Source: Comamonadaceae bacterium
Lineage (GTDB): Bacteria > Pseudomonadota > Gammaproteobacteria > Burkholderiales > Burkholderiaceae_C
Reading direction: 5' to 3'
Length of the DNA stretch: 64,000 nucleotides
Assembly (NCBI GenBank): GCA_947373185.1
Contig: CANBWP010000011.1
Coordinates: forward strand, 1-64,000
Below are positions 1 through 9,421 of the stretch, piece by piece (within the stretch, counting starts at the first letter, position 1; each line of letters begins with the position of its first letter). The notes under the pieces were generated by a model. It was not told where the DNA came from. It saw nothing but the letters and a program-made list of their open reading frames with translations, and did no database searches. A program made the position numbers and the translations under genes.

Positions 1-96
1 GTGTCAGTTTCGCTTCCTTCCAGAGTTTTTTAGGTTTGTTGATGCGTTTTTGGGGCTCCATCGCTTTTGTTTCTGTGTTTAGAGGAGTCCCTTTCA

Positions 97-579
97 ATGG
101 GCAAAAAACTATACGTCGGCAACCTGCCGTACTCGGTTCGTGACGGTGATTTAGAGCAGGCCTTCGGCCAGTTCGGTTCCGTGACCAGCGCTAAAGTCAT
201 GATGGAACGCGACACAGGTCGCTCCAAAGGCTTTGGCTTTGTGGAAATGGGCACTGATGAAGAAGCTCAATCTGCGATCAACGGCATGAACGGCCAGCCT
301 TTGGGCGGCCGTAGCGTTGTTGTGAACGAAGCACGTCCCATGGAAGAGCGTCCTCCCCGTTCCGGTGGCGGTGGCTTTGGTGGCGGCGGTCGTCGTGAAG
401 GCGGCGGCGGTTACGGCGGTGGCGGCGGTGGCGGCTACGGCGGTGGTGGAGGCGGTCGTCGCGAAGGCGGCGGCGAGTCCGGTTTCCGCAGCCCTTACGG
501 CTCTGGCCCACGTGGCGGCGGTAACGGTGGTGGCGGTCGTCGCGAAGGCGGCGGCGGTGGCTACGGCGGCGGTTATTAA
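97..579 (+). CDS. RNA-binding protein, RRM domain with glycine-rich tail
   Basis: A 160-residue single-stranded RNA-binding protein. The N-terminal ~80 residues form one RNA-recognition motif, with RNP2 (LYVGNL) near residue 5 and RNP1 (KGFGFVEM) near residue 44. The remaining ~75 residues are almost only Gly, Arg, Glu and Tyr, with recurring GGGRREGGG units like the RGG tails of cyanobacterial and plant glycine-rich RNA-binding proteins. Bacterial members are often cold- or stress-responsive RNA chaperones; that role is inferred here. I start at the ATG at 97, which has AGAGGAG upstream, rather than the ORF-track start at 67, which adds ten residues that do not belong to the RRM fold. The gene stands alone and is followed by two hairpins, the second a good terminator. 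The long antisense ORFs here are shadows of the GGC/GGT-rich tail. Confidence 0.93.
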   Translation: MGKKLYVGNLPYSVRDGDLEQAFGQFGSVTSAKVMMERDTGRSKGFGFVEMGTDEEAQSAINGMNGQPLGGRSVVVNEARPMEERPPRSGGGGFGGGGRREGGGGYGGGGGGGYGGGGGGRREGGGESGFRSPYGSGPRGGGNGGGGRREGGGGGYGGGY

Positions 580-596
580 TCGCTGGTCCCCACGTG

Positions 597-652
597 ACTG
601 ACACTCTAGGGTGTCAGTCAAAAAAGAAGCCCTGCATTGCAGGGCTTTTTTC
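597..652 (+). terminator. Tandem hairpins ending in a rho-independent terminator
   Basis: Two hairpins follow the RRM gene. The first (597-620) pairs GACTGACAC with GTGTCAGTC around TCTAGG. The second (629-645) pairs GCCCTGC with GCAGGGC around ATT and is followed by six or more T residues, the classic intrinsic terminator layout. The first has no T-run and may protect the 3' end. Confidence 0.85.
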
Positions 653-704
653 ATGGGCGCTTCATTGATGAAAGCCTGTGGATGAGCCATCCAAGCGAGG
701 TCAG

Positions 705-1502
705 TCAGGTCGAAGACCTGTGTTTGCGGGGTTGGTTCCTGAACGCACGATCAAACCAAGCATTTGGCAAGATGCGCAGAATGCGGGCAGCCCAGGCCAT
801 GGGTGTTGGAATGACACGAAAACTTTGACCATTTCTGATGGTTTCAAATGCCGCAGCCGCAAAACGATCCGCAGCCATTAAAAATGGCATGGGAAATTTG
901 TTCTTTTGTGTCAGCGGTGTTCGGATGTAACCCGGTGCCAGCGTGACCACTTGAATACCTTGTGGTTTTAATTCCCCCCGCAAGCTTTCGCAGTAACTGA
1001 TGGCGGCGGCTTTGCTGGCGCAATAAGCGGCATGACCTGGCAAGCCACGAATGCCTGCAACGCTGGCAATGCCGACCAAAGTGCCTGCGTGCCCCTGATG
1101 GGTTGAACTGCTTGCGCGCAACAGCATGGGCTCAATGAATGGGTGAAAGGTGGCAGCCATTCCCAGCACGTTGGTATTCATGACTTGCTGCAGTACCGTC
1201 AAGTCTGCCTCAATGCGGGTGTCCATGCCCACACTGATGCCTGCATTGGCAATCACGACATCGGGCACCCCCATCTCGGTCATGCAAGCCTTGGCTGCGC
1301 TAATGATGCTGTCGGGCTGACTGACATCGGCGCTGTAACAGCGGGCGTCCTGCGCAGAGATGCCTTGCTGCGTCAGCCATGCTTGCATCTCGCTCACTCT
1401 GCGCGCTGCAAGCGCCAAACGCCAACCTGCTTGGTGGTAACGCAGGGCCAGGGCTTGGCCAATGCCACTGGATGCGCCGGTGATGAAAACCAAAGAAGTC
1501 AT
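705..1502 (-). CDS. SDR family NAD(P)-dependent oxidoreductase
   Basis: A 265-residue classical short-chain dehydrogenase/reductase. The cofactor motif TGASSGIG is at residues 8-15, NAG at 86-88, catalytic Ser at about 147, and the Y-x-x-x-K pair at Tyr160/Lys164. The core is therefore intact and should reduce a carbonyl or oxidise an alcohol with NAD(P)H; the substrate cannot be told from sequence. The start is the ATG at 1502. It lies 48 bp upstream of lptC on the same strand, but lptC comes second in neither pathway nor coupling, so co-function is not implied. The C-terminal ~40 residues are hydrophobic and basic, suggesting membrane association. Confidence 0.9.
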   Translation of the reverse strand: MTSLVFITGASSGIGQALALRYHQAGWRLALAARRVSEMQAWLTQQGISAQDARCYSADVSQPDSIISAAKACMTEMGVPDVVIANAGISVGMDTRIEADLTVLQQVMNTNVLGMAATFHPFIEPMLLRASSSTHQGHAGTLVGIASVAGIRGLPGHAAYCASKAAAISYCESLRGELKPQGIQVVTLAPGYIRTPLTQKNKFPMPFLMAADRFAAAAFETIRNGQSFRVIPTPMAWAARILRILPNAWFDRAFRNQPRKHRSST

Positions 1503-1550
1503 GGGTGTTGTCCTTGCGGTGATTCAGCGTGCCATGTAGAGCACCCGTAT

Positions 1551-2156
1551 TTAGCGTTTAGCGGGGTGAATCACGCCACGCACTTTGCCGTTCAACTCGT
1601 ACTCACCGGTCTTGCTGTTCAATTGCATGCTGTTGGCCGAGAACACATCCTGACCACGACGAATTTCAACCGGACCATCACTGCTCAAATGCTCTTCTTT
1701 GAGCATGGACTGGATGTGCTGGCTGCGCAATTCGGTGGGCGCAGTGTCATTGCGACTGTTGCCCAGTTGTGTGAGCTGCACATCACCCAACAAGTTCACT
1801 TGCGTACCGTCACTGGTGGCGATGGCGCGATCGGCGCGAGCGTTCATGCGTTGACCTTCAGCGTTTTGCCCCCGCATGATCACATGGGTCATTTCGAGGG
1901 TGTCTGAATCAGGAAAGTGTTGGGCTCGCTTGCCACTCAACTCGCGTGTGAGGTGGCCCTTGCTGTCAAAGGACTTGACTGAAAATTGTTCAAGATAGTA
2001 ATCAGGTTCATGGCGCACGGCTTTGGTCGGTGCGTCGTTGAACATCGTGGGCAGGCTTCTCACCAACCACCAACTTCCCAGTGCAAACAAAGCCATGAGC
2101 ACGCCTGGCAGGTACAAAGCCAAGCGGTCAAGAGCGCGGCGAATGCGTCCCATCAT
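1551..2156 (-). CDS. lptC: LPS export ABC transporter periplasmic protein LptC
   Basis: A 201-residue bitopic inner-membrane protein. It receives lipopolysaccharide from the LptB2FG transporter and hands it to LptA in the periplasmic bridge. Residues ~10-32 form one transmembrane segment (YLPGVLMALFALGSWWLV). The rest is a periplasmic beta-jellyroll, with the family-typical stretch around DYYLEQFSV and a C-terminal part rich in alternating polar/hydrophobic strands. Its start overlaps the kdsC stop by four bases (ATGA), so it is translationally coupled to the Kdo synthesis genes. In many proteobacteria lptA and lptB come next; here an SDR takes that position, so lptAB must be elsewhere. Confidence 0.92.
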   Translation of the reverse strand: MMGRIRRALDRLALYLPGVLMALFALGSWWLVRSLPTMFNDAPTKAVRHEPDYYLEQFSVKSFDSKGHLTRELSGKRAQHFPDSDTLEMTHVIMRGQNAEGQRMNARADRAIATSDGTQVNLLGDVQLTQLGNSRNDTAPTELRSQHIQSMLKEEHLSSDGPVEIRRGQDVFSANSMQLNSKTGEYELNGKVRGVIHPAKR

Positions 2157-2740
2157 GGGGCCGTGTCGGTGCCAACGCGCGCAAGCAACTGCGCATAGTG
2201 ACCACTGGCCACCACCAGCAAATCGCAGAACTCACGGGCAGCACCTTCACCGCCTTTGCGGGCCGTCACAAACTGTGCAATGGCGAGGGCTTGTGCGTGT
2301 GCATTGACCGGTGCACAAGCAAACGCTGCACGTTGCATGACCGGCAAATCGGGCCAGTCGTCGCCCATGGCGGCCGCTTGATGCCAGTCCAGACCTAAAG
2401 TGTTTAAAAATTCTTGCGCTGCTGGCAATTTGTCTTCGGTGCCAAAGCGAGCATGTTCAATGCCCAAAGCTTTGAGACGAACGCGCAGAGGTACAGAGTC
2501 GCGGCCGGTGATGATCACGGGGGTAATGCCTGCATGTTTGAGCAGCTTCAGGCCGTGGCCATCCAAGGTGTTGAACCGTTTGAGTGTTTCGCCGTGTTCT
2601 GAAAAATACAAACCACCGTCGGTTAACACGCCATCGACATCAAAGAAAGCCACCTTCACGCCTTGTGCTTGCAACAGCAACTCGGGCGGAAAATTCAATG
2701 CAGGTTCAAGCTTTTGCATGGGGTTTTTGTGGCCAATCAC
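2153..2740 (-). CDS. kdsC: 3-deoxy-D-manno-octulosonate 8-phosphate phosphatase KdsC
   Basis: HAD-superfamily phosphatase that removes phosphate from Kdo-8-P, giving the Kdo sugar of the LPS inner core. The nucleophile motif DVDGVLTDG carries Asp34 and Asp36, and the C-terminal acidic motif is GDDWPDLP. At ~190 residues it is the small capless form that acts as a tetramer. The ORF track uses a GTG at 2740 that abuts the kdsD stop; the ATG at 2719 (MQKLEP) is a plausible alternative start, and the first seven residues are not family-conserved. It lies between kdsD and lptC in one operon. Confidence 0.95.
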   Translation of the reverse strand: MIGHKNPMQKLEPALNFPPELLLQAQGVKVAFFDVDGVLTDGGLYFSEHGETLKRFNTLDGHGLKLLKHAGITPVIITGRDSVPLRVRLKALGIEHARFGTEDKLPAAQEFLNTLGLDWHQAAAMGDDWPDLPVMQRAAFACAPVNAHAQALAIAQFVTARKGGEGAAREFCDLLVVASGHYAQLLARVGTDTAP

Positions 2741-3718
2741 TTAGATGACCTTGGCACGCATCAAGTCGTTGCTGTTCAGGGCCCCGCACAAGAGGCCCTC
2801 TTGATTCACAACCAACACGCTGGTGATTTTGAATTGCTCCATCAGCTCGGCCGCCTCGACGGCCAGCGCGTCTTGGCTGACGGTGCGCGGCTTGGCGTGC
2901 ATCACCTCTTGCGCGGTGAGCGCACGCAAATCAACGCCCTTTTCAATCAGGCGCCTTAAGTCGCCATCGGTAAAGATGCCCAAAATGTGTTGCGTGTTGT
3001 CAATCACTGCAGATGCGCCCAGGCCTTTGTGGCTCATCTCACGCATCAGTTCAGAAAAGCTGGCGCTTGGCAAGACACTGGGGACTTGATCGCCTTTGCG
3101 CATGACATCGCTGACATGGGTGAGCAAACGCCGACCCAAAGAGCCACCAGGGTGTGAGCGGGCAAAGTCTTCGGCCTTGAAGCCGCGCGCATCTAACAAG
3201 GCCACAGCCAAAGCATCGCCCAAAGCCAATTGGGCGGTGGTGCTGGCAGTGGGCGCCAAGTTGAGGGGGCAAGCTTCTTTGGCCACGCTGCTGTCCAGCA
3301 CGACATCGGCATGCTGGGCCAGTGCAGAGCCCATGCCGCCGGTCATGGCAATGAGAGGCACACCTTGGCGTTTGAGAACAGGCAAGATGGACACCAGTTC
3401 ATCGCTTTCGCCACTGTTGGAAATGGCCAAGACCACGTCGACGGCTTTGATCATGCCCAAGTCGCCATGACTGGCTTCGCCAGGGTGAACAAACATGGCG
3501 GGAGTGCCCGTTGAGGCCAAGGTGGCGGCAATCTTGGAGCCAATGTGACCGCTTTTGCCCATGCCCGTGACGACCACCCGGCCTTTGACATGGAGCATCA
3601 TTTGGACGGCTTGGGCAAAGCGCGCGTCCAGCCGAGATTTAAGCCCCATCAGGGCGTCGGCCTCAATGTCCAAGGTTTCGCGAGCGAGTTGAAGGGCTTG
3701 TTCTGGATTGAATAACAT
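2741..3718 (-). CDS. kdsD: Arabinose-5-phosphate isomerase KdsD
   Basis: A 325-residue enzyme converting ribulose 5-phosphate to arabinose 5-phosphate, the first committed sugar for Kdo. The N-terminal SIS domain (residues ~40-175) carries VVVTGMGKSGHIG and HPGEASHGDLG. Two CBS domains follow (about 210-325). Length and layout match the KpsF/GutQ family. The ATG at 3718 is the first gene of the kdsD-kdsC-lptC operon, and it runs divergently from apt across a 79-bp gap that must hold both promoters. Confidence 0.95.
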   Translation of the reverse strand: MLFNPEQALQLARETLDIEADALMGLKSRLDARFAQAVQMMLHVKGRVVVTGMGKSGHIGSKIAATLASTGTPAMFVHPGEASHGDLGMIKAVDVVLAISNSGESDELVSILPVLKRQGVPLIAMTGGMGSALAQHADVVLDSSVAKEACPLNLAPTASTTAQLALGDALAVALLDARGFKAEDFARSHPGGSLGRRLLTHVSDVMRKGDQVPSVLPSASFSELMREMSHKGLGASAVIDNTQHILGIFTDGDLRRLIEKGVDLRALTAQEVMHAKPRTVSQDALAVEAAELMEQFKITSVLVVNQEGLLCGALNSNDLMRAKVI

Positions 3719-3797
3719 GCTCGTATTTTAGCGAGGGATCATGCAAAGCGTGACTATGATGGTGGTGCTGGCATGAATGCCAAATGGAAGTCAATAA

Positions 3798-4370
3798 ATG
3801 AGTCAATCTTTGGTCGAAGTGCCTTTGTCAGTCAACGACTACTTGAAGAACAACATACGAACCGTGTCAGATTGGCCTGTGGCGGGGGTGCAGTTTCGTG
3901 ACATCACGCCTTTGTTGCAAAATCCGCGCGTGTTTCGGGTGCTGATCGACGCGTTTGTACACCGTTACATGGCGCCCGACATGCGTCCCGATGTGGTGGC
4001 AGGGCTCGATGCGCGCGGCTTCATTTTGGGCGCCGTGGTGGCTTATGAGTTGAACGTGGGTTTTGTGCCGATTCGGAAAAAAGGCAAATTGCCGTTCACC
4101 ACGGTCGAAGAATCTTACGAGCTGGAATACGGCACCGCGACGGTTGAGTTGCACACGGACGCTGTACAAGCCGGTCAGCGAGTGCTGCTGATTGACGACT
4201 TGATTGCCACGGGCGGCACCATGATGGCGGGCATGAAGCTGCTTGAAAAATTGGGAGCGCAGGTCATTGAGGGCGCTGCCATTGTGGATTTGCCCGAGCT
4301 TGGCGGCTCGGCCAAATTGCGCGAAGCTGGGTTGAAATTATTCACCTTGGTGAATTTTGAAGGGCACTGA
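3798..4370 (+). CDS. apt: Adenine phosphoribosyltransferase
   Basis: A 190-residue purine-salvage enzyme that makes AMP and pyrophosphate from adenine and PRPP. The PRPP-binding motif [13 protein letters not shown] is at residues 129-141. The conserved GLDARGF stretch near 69 and the flexible-loop region [10 protein letters not shown] near 91-100 are typical of bacterial Apt. It is a monocistronic cytosolic enzyme, with a weak terminator-like hairpin just after the stop codon. Confidence 0.95.
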   Translation: MSQSLVEVPLSVNDYLKNNIRTVSDWPVAGVQFRDITPLLQNPRVFRVLIDAFVHRYMAPDMRPDVVAGLDARGFILGAVVAYELNVGFVPIRKKGKLPFTTVEESYELEYGTATVELHTDAVQAGQRVLLIDDLIATGGTMMAGMKLLEKLGAQVIEGAAIVDLPELGGSAKLREAGLKLFTLVNFEGH

Positions 4371-4387
4371 TTTCAATGCACCTGAGC

Positions 4388-4417
4388 GGGGCTGGCAACT
4401 GAGTGAGCCCCTTTCTT
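4388..4417 (+). terminator. Weak terminator-like hairpin after apt
   Basis: GGGGCT pairs with AGCCCC across a 12-base loop and is followed by TTTCTT. It lies between the convergent apt and ABC-exporter genes. The loop is long and the T-run interrupted, so it is only a probable terminator. Confidence 0.4.
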
Positions 4418-6204
4418 CATGCGTTGAATTGAAGCGCAGCCAATCCAGCATAAACGCCGCCCAGGGCCACCAACTCAGCGTGTTTGCCTTGCTCAACCAA
4501 GCGACCCTGTTCTAAGACCAAAATTTGGTCGGCTTGCTGTACTGTTGCCAAGCGGTGTGCAATGACCAGGGTGGTTCGGCCGCGCATGGCAGACTCTAAG
4601 GCGGCTTGCACCATTCGTTCGCTGTGAGCATCCAAGGCGCTGGTGGCTTCGTCCAACAGCAAGAGGGGTGGGTTTTTGAGCATGGCCCGAGCAATGGCAA
4701 TGCGCTGGCGTTGGCCACCTGACAAGCGCACACCGCGTTCACCCAAGAAGGTGTTGTAACCTTCTGGCAAGTCCACTATGAATTCATCGGCAAAGGCTGC
4801 CACAGCGGCCGCACGAACTTCTTCGTCAGTCGCATCCGGTTTGCCATAGCGAATGTTTTCAAGGGCGCTGCTGGAGAACAACACGGGCTCTTGTGGCACG
4901 ATGCCAATGCGTTGGCGCAAATCATGCAAGCTCAAGTTCTGAACAGGCACACCGTCCAGCACCACTTGGCCATGTTGCGGGTCGTAATAACGAAGCAGCA
5001 GCGCAAACAAGGTGGTCTTGCCTGCACCGCTTGGGCCGACCAATGCCACAGTTTGACCCGCCTCAATGTTGACTGAAAAATCTTCAAGCGCCAATTGGGA
5101 CGGTCTAGAGGGGTAGTGAAATTCCAAATTTTGGAATTGGAGTGTGCTGCCGCTTGCGGGAGGGGCTGATAAAACAGGATGCTTGGGCGATTGCACTGGC
5201 GAGGTGCTGCCCAGCAACTCCATCAGTCGTTCTGTGGCGCCGGCTGCCCTTAATAAATCGCCATAGGTTTCACCCAAGACGGCGACAGCGCCAGCAAAAA
5301 TAATGACATACAAAACGGCTTGGCCAAGTTGGCCCGCAGAGAGTGTGCCCGCCAGGACTGCTTGCGTGCCTTGGTACAGACCCCAGAGCAAAAATGCTGC
5401 ATTTGCAATGATGATGAAAGCCACCAACACAGAGCGCGCGCGGGTTCTTCGAATGGCCGTGTGAAAGCCTTGCTCGGTGGCCGAGGCAAAACGCTGTGCT
5501 TCGCGCGCTTCAGCGGTGTAACTTTGCACCACAGGCATGGCATTCAAAATTTCAGTGGCAATGCTGCTGGCATCTGCCACGCGGTCTTGGCTGGCGCGTG
5601 ACAAGCGCCGCACACGGCGGCCATAGAGCGTTGCAGGCCAAACCACCAAGACGACGGTGAGGACCAACTGCAGCATGACGGTGGGGTGAGCCCACACCAA
5701 CATGGCCAATGCACCCATGCCCATGACCGCGTTGCGCAGGCCCATCGACAAGGAACTGCCCACCACGGTTTGAACCAAAGTGGTGTCGGCCACCAAGCGG
5801 CTGATGACTTCACCAGTGGGCGTGGTCTCAAAAAAGGCAGGACTTTGTTGAAGCACGTGGCTGTAGACCGCGTTGCGTAAATCAGTGGTGACGCGCTCGC
5901 CCAACCAACTCACCGTGAAAAAACGCGCTGCAGAAAACAAGCCCAATGCAACGGCCACACCAAACAACATGAGAAAGTTGCCGCGCAAGGCCATGGCTTG
6001 TGCGCCGGGGTCTGGGTGCTGCAAACCATTGTCAATCAGTTGCCGCAATGCAATTGGAAATATCAAGGTGGATGCCGCCGCCATCACCAGGAACACAAAA
6101 GCCAAGCCGATCTGCAAGCGATAGGGCTTTAGAAACGGCAAGAGGCCGCTGAGTGATTTGGGGCTTTGTGGTGAAGGGCGATCGATTTTGGGTGTTTTGG
6201 CCAT
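4417..6204 (-). CDS. ABC exporter, fused permease/ATPase (MsbA/multidrug type)
   Basis: A 595-residue half-transporter that works as a homodimer in the inner membrane. Residues ~25-325 form the six-helix ABC transmembrane domain. The C-terminal ATPase has Walker A (GPSGAGKTT, 390-398), the signature LSGGQRQRIAIARA and Walker B LLLLDEATSALD, followed by an H-loop histidine in VIAHRLATV. The cargo could be lipid, peptide or drug; MsbA itself normally sits next to lpxK, which is absent here. It follows mnmE on the same strand with a 4-bp gap, so the two may be cotranscribed. Confidence 0.9.
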   Translation of the reverse strand: MAKTPKIDRPSPQSPKSLSGLLPFLKPYRLQIGLAFVFLVMAAASTLIFPIALRQLIDNGLQHPDPGAQAMALRGNFLMLFGVAVALGLFSAARFFTVSWLGERVTTDLRNAVYSHVLQQSPAFFETTPTGEVISRLVADTTLVQTVVGSSLSMGLRNAVMGMGALAMLVWAHPTVMLQLVLTVVLVVWPATLYGRRVRRLSRASQDRVADASSIATEILNAMPVVQSYTAEAREAQRFASATEQGFHTAIRRTRARSVLVAFIIIANAAFLLWGLYQGTQAVLAGTLSAGQLGQAVLYVIIFAGAVAVLGETYGDLLRAAGATERLMELLGSTSPVQSPKHPVLSAPPASGSTLQFQNLEFHYPSRPSQLALEDFSVNIEAGQTVALVGPSGAGKTTLFALLLRYYDPQHGQVVLDGVPVQNLSLHDLRQRIGIVPQEPVLFSSSALENIRYGKPDATDEEVRAAAVAAFADEFIVDLPEGYNTFLGERGVRLSGGQRQRIAIARAMLKNPPLLLLDEATSALDAHSERMVQAALESAMRGRTTLVIAHRLATVQQADQILVLEQGRLVEQGKHAELVALGGVYAGLAALQFNA

Positions 6205-6208
6205 GCGT

Positions 6209-7642
6209 TTATTTACCGATACAGAAGCTGGAGAAAATAACGCCCAGCAAATCGTCGGCGCTGAATTCGCCAGTGATGTCGTTCAAAGCCGTTTGCGACA
6301 AACGCAACTCTTCGGCCAACAAGTCCAATGACTGCGCTTGCGCACGCAGCAGAGAGTCTGCCATTTCGACATGCGATTGCACCTGTTTGAGGGCTTGCAC
6401 GTGCCGCTCACGGGCCAAATACAAACCTTCGTTGGCGGGCTGCCAGCCGGCAGCGGCCAGCAGTTGGGCACGCAATGTATCAATGCCGTCACCTGTTTTG
6501 GCAGACAGCAAGATGTGGCTGGCTGAGTCCTCGAATGTGGGTGTTGCGCCAGTGTGTGTGGCCAGGTCAGATTTGTTCCATACGTTCAGCAACGTAACCT
6601 GGCTCGGCAGTTGCGCAGACAACATGGCCTGAATGTGTGCGTCTGCTTCGACGTAGTCTGGGAGGCCTTGTCGCGTCAGGTCGTGCAAGAACAAGACTGC
6701 ATCGGCTGCGGCAATTTGGGCCCACGCGCGTTGAATGCCAATCTGCTCTACTTCATCAATGCCTTCGCCTTCGCGCAAACCAGCAGTGTCAATCACATGC
6801 ACAGGCACGCCTTCAATTTGAATGGTCTCTTGCACCACGTCGCGGGTGGTGCCTGCGATGGGCGTCACGATGGCCAATTCGGCTCCGGCCAAGGCATTGA
6901 GCAAAGAGCTTTTGCCCGCATTGGGCTGGCCCGCAATGACCACCTTGATGCCTTCCCGAAGCAAGGCACCTTGTTGCGTGCGAGACAAAACTTGTCCCAG
7001 CTGAACCTGCAGCCGATCCAGTTGGCCTTGGGCATCTGCCTTTTGCAAGAAGTCAATTTCTTCTTCTGGAAAATCCAAAGTGGCTTCAACGAGCATGCGC
7101 AAGTGAATCAGCCCATCACGCAAACTGTGAATTTCTTTGGAGAAATCACCTGCCAGTGATCGACTGGCACTGCGAGCGGCTGCGCCTGTGGCCGCGTCAA
7201 TCAGGTCGGCAATGGCTTCAGCTTGAGCCAGGTCGATTTTGTCGTTGAGGAATGCGCGTTGGGTGAATTCACCGGGCTGCGCCAAACGAAGACCTTGTAG
7301 AAAAGGTGTGCCTGTGTTGGGGTTGATGTCGTTGGCAGCGTCGATGCAACGCGCCAACAGCAATTGCAAAACCACGGGGCCACCGTGCGCTTGCAACTCC
7401 AAGACGTCTTCTCCGGTGTAGGAGTTGGGCCCTGGAAAGAAGATAGCCAAGCCTTGGTCAATGGGCTCGCCTTTGGCGTCGTTGAAGGGCAGGTAGTGCG
7501 CAAGTCGGGGCTGCAGCACTTTGCCGCAGAAAGCTTCTGCCCATGTTTTCAGTTGTGGGCCAGACACGCGAACGATACCAACAGCACCTCTTCCGGGGGC
7601 TGTGGCGATCGCAATGATCGGATCTTGATGGCGTGACAACAT
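6209..7642 (-). CDS. mnmE: tRNA modification GTPase MnmE
   Basis: A 477-residue GTPase that, with MnmG, installs the carboxymethylaminomethyl group on wobble uridine 34 of certain tRNAs. It has the N-terminal tetrahydrofolate-binding domain, a helical domain with an inserted G domain (G1 [10 protein letters not shown]3 DTAGL, G4 NKSD), and the diagnostic C-terminal CIGK with the catalytic cysteine. The ORF track begins at a TTG (7654); I prefer the ATG at 7642 (MLSRHQDP). It belongs to the conserved rpmH-rnpA-yidD-yidC-mnmE block. Confidence 0.96.
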   Translation of the reverse strand: MLSRHQDPIIAIATAPGRGAVGIVRVSGPQLKTWAEAFCGKVLQPRLAHYLPFNDAKGEPIDQGLAIFFPGPNSYTGEDVLELQAHGGPVVLQLLLARCIDAANDINPNTGTPFLQGLRLAQPGEFTQRAFLNDKIDLAQAEAIADLIDAATGAAARSASRSLAGDFSKEIHSLRDGLIHLRMLVEATLDFPEEEIDFLQKADAQGQLDRLQVQLGQVLSRTQQGALLREGIKVVIAGQPNAGKSSLLNALAGAELAIVTPIAGTTRDVVQETIQIEGVPVHVIDTAGLREGEGIDEVEQIGIQRAWAQIAAADAVLFLHDLTRQGLPDYVEADAHIQAMLSAQLPSQVTLLNVWNKSDLATHTGATPTFEDSASHILLSAKTGDGIDTLRAQLLAAAGWQPANEGLYLARERHVQALKQVQSHVEMADSLLRAQAQSLDLLAEELRLSQTALNDITGEFSADDLLGVIFSSFCIGK

Positions 7643-7689
7643 GGTGTGAATCAAATCAAAAAATCAAATCTTGAAACCTTCAATGTCAA

Positions 7690-7709
7690 AGGGCCGCAAG
7701 AGCGGCCCT
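7690..7709 (-). terminator. Hairpin between yidC and mnmE
   Basis: AGGGCCGC pairs perfectly with GCGGCCCT around a four-base loop. On the minus strand it is followed only by TTTG, so it is a weak or partial terminator, or an intercistronic hairpin that tunes mnmE expression below that of yidC. Confidence 0.5.
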
Positions 7710-7741
7710 GTTGAAAAAGGTTCAATGAACTTTAGGGGTGC

Positions 7742-9421
7742 TCAATTGAATTTTGGCAGATTGAACTGAGGCGGTACACCCATTCTGGTGTTGATGACCC
7801 ATTGCTGCGCAATCGACAAAATGTTGTTGGTGATCCAGTAGAGCACCAAGCCTGATGGGAAGAAGAAGAACATCACGCTGAAAACCAGCGGCATGATCCA
7901 CATCATCTTGGCTTGCATCGGGTCTGGTGGTGCGGGGTTGAGTGCTGTTTGCAACAGGGTCGACAAAGTCATGACCACGGGCAAGATGAAGAAAGGATCG
8001 GGCGCTGACAAGTCGTGAATCCAACCCACCCAAGGCGCGCCACGCATTTCCACAGATGACAACAAGACCCAGTAAAGCGCAATGAACACGGGGATTTGAA
8101 TCATGATGGGGAAGCAACCACCCATGGGATTGACTTTCTCTTCACGGTAAATGCGCATCATCTCTTGCTGCATTTGTTGGGGGTTGTCTTTCAGACGCTC
8201 GCGCATTTCCATGATGCGAGGGTTGATGGCCTTCATTTTGGCCATGCTGGCGTAGGCTTTGGCATTGAGCCAGTAGAAAGCCAGCTTCAACAAGACGACC
8301 AGCGCCATGATGGACCAGCCCCAGTTGTGCAGGAAACTGAACAAACGATCGAGCAACCAATACAGTGGCTTGGCCAGGACAGTCAGCCAACCATAGTCTT
8401 TGACCAACTCCAAACCAGGGGTCAGCACTTCCAACATTTTTTCTTCTTGAGGACCTACAAACAAGGTGGCTTCCACCGCTTTGCTCTGGCCTGAAGCGAC
8501 TTCGCTGAAAGGTGTGATCATGCCCACAGCGTACAAGTTGGTATCGACTTTGCGTGCAAAATTTTCGCGGCTGGTATTGGCAGGCAAGACCCAAGCGGAG
8601 GCAAAGTAGTGCTGAACCATGGCCACATAGCCTTGGGCCGTGGTTTTCTCAAAATCAGCTTTGCTCTTTTCAATGTCAGCAAATTCAACTTTCTGATACT
8701 TCTTGGCTTCGGTGTACACCGCGGGGCCCGTGAAGGTGGAATAGAAAGAAGATTCGCCATCCGGCTTGTTGCCGTCACGCAGTAACTGAACGTAGAGCTG
8801 GGGCGAGACGGCCGCGGTGCCAGTGTTCACGACTTGATGCGTCACTTTGAGGGCATAGCTGCCGCGCGCCAAGGTGTAGGTTTTGATCAATTTCAATCCA
8901 CCCATGTCAGGCGATTCGAATTTCAGTGTGAGTTCGTTTTGTCCATCTTTGAGTTCACGCTCGCCCGTGAATTTCATCGGTGTTTTGTGGGTGGCAAACG
9001 CGCCGCCAATCAAGCCAGTTTGTGCCACGTAAACGCGCGCTTTGCCCTCGTCCAACAAGACGAAGGGTTTTGTCGGGTCGTGCAAGTCGCTGAACTTTAA
9101 AAACTCAGAGCGAACCAAGGTGCCGCCTTCCGTGTCAAAGCTGAGCTTCAAGACATCGGTGCTGACTTCAATCCGTTCGTGCGGTGTGGCGGCCACTGCA
9201 ACTGCAGTGCCCGGTACTTGGGCTGGACCTGCGACAGCGGCGCTGGCTGCTGCAGGAACGGCTGCAGGCGCAGTGGCAGTGGCGGTGCTTTCAGCACTGG
9301 CCACAACAGGTTTAGGGAAGAAAGTGGCTTTGTGGCCGTTGTAGATTTGCCATTGGTCCCAAAGCAGGACCATGGAAAAGCCAAAAATGACCCACAAAAA
9401 GGTGCGGCGAATATCGTTCAT
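7742..9421 (-). CDS. yidC: Membrane protein insertase YidC
   Basis: A 559-residue inner-membrane insertase that works alone or with SecYEG to insert and fold membrane proteins. It has an N-terminal transmembrane anchor (TFLWVIFGFSMVLLW), a long Ala/Pro/Val-rich linker, a large periplasmic beta-domain (to about residue 340) and the conserved five-helix C-terminal core with NPMGGCFP and LYWITNNILS. The ORF track adds 37 residues; the true ATG is at 9421 (MNDIRRTF), where it overlaps the yidD stop by four bases. Confidence 0.97.
   Translation of the reverse strand: MNDIRRTFLWVIFGFSMVLLWDQWQIYNGHKATFFPKPVVASAESTATATAPAAVPAAASAAVAGPAQVPGTAVAVAATPHERIEVSTDVLKLSFDTEGGTLVRSEFLKFSDLHDPTKPFVLLDEGKARVYVAQTGLIGGAFATHKTPMKFTGERELKDGQNELTLKFESPDMGGLKLIKTYTLARGSYALKVTHQVVNTGTAAVSPQLYVQLLRDGNKPDGESSFYSTFTGPAVYTEAKKYQKVEFADIEKSKADFEKTTAQGYVAMVQHYFASAWVLPANTSRENFARKVDTNLYAVGMITPFSEVASGQSKAVEATLFVGPQEEKMLEVLTPGLELVKDYGWLTVLAKPLYWLLDRLFSFLHNWGWSIMALVVLLKLAFYWLNAKAYASMAKMKAINPRIMEMRERLKDNPQQMQQEMMRIYREEKVNPMGGCFPIMIQIPVFIALYWVLLSSVEMRGAPWVGWIHDLSAPDPFFILPVVMTLSTLLQTALNPAPPDPMQAKMMWIMPLVFSVMFFFFPSGLVLYWITNNILSIAQQWVINTRMGVPPQFNLPKFN

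Noticed and set aside
151-690. Long antisense and alternate-frame ORFs over the glycine-rich tail of the RRM gene
   Set aside because: GGC/GGT repeats read in other frames give Ala/Thr- or Arg/His-rich strings without domain content.
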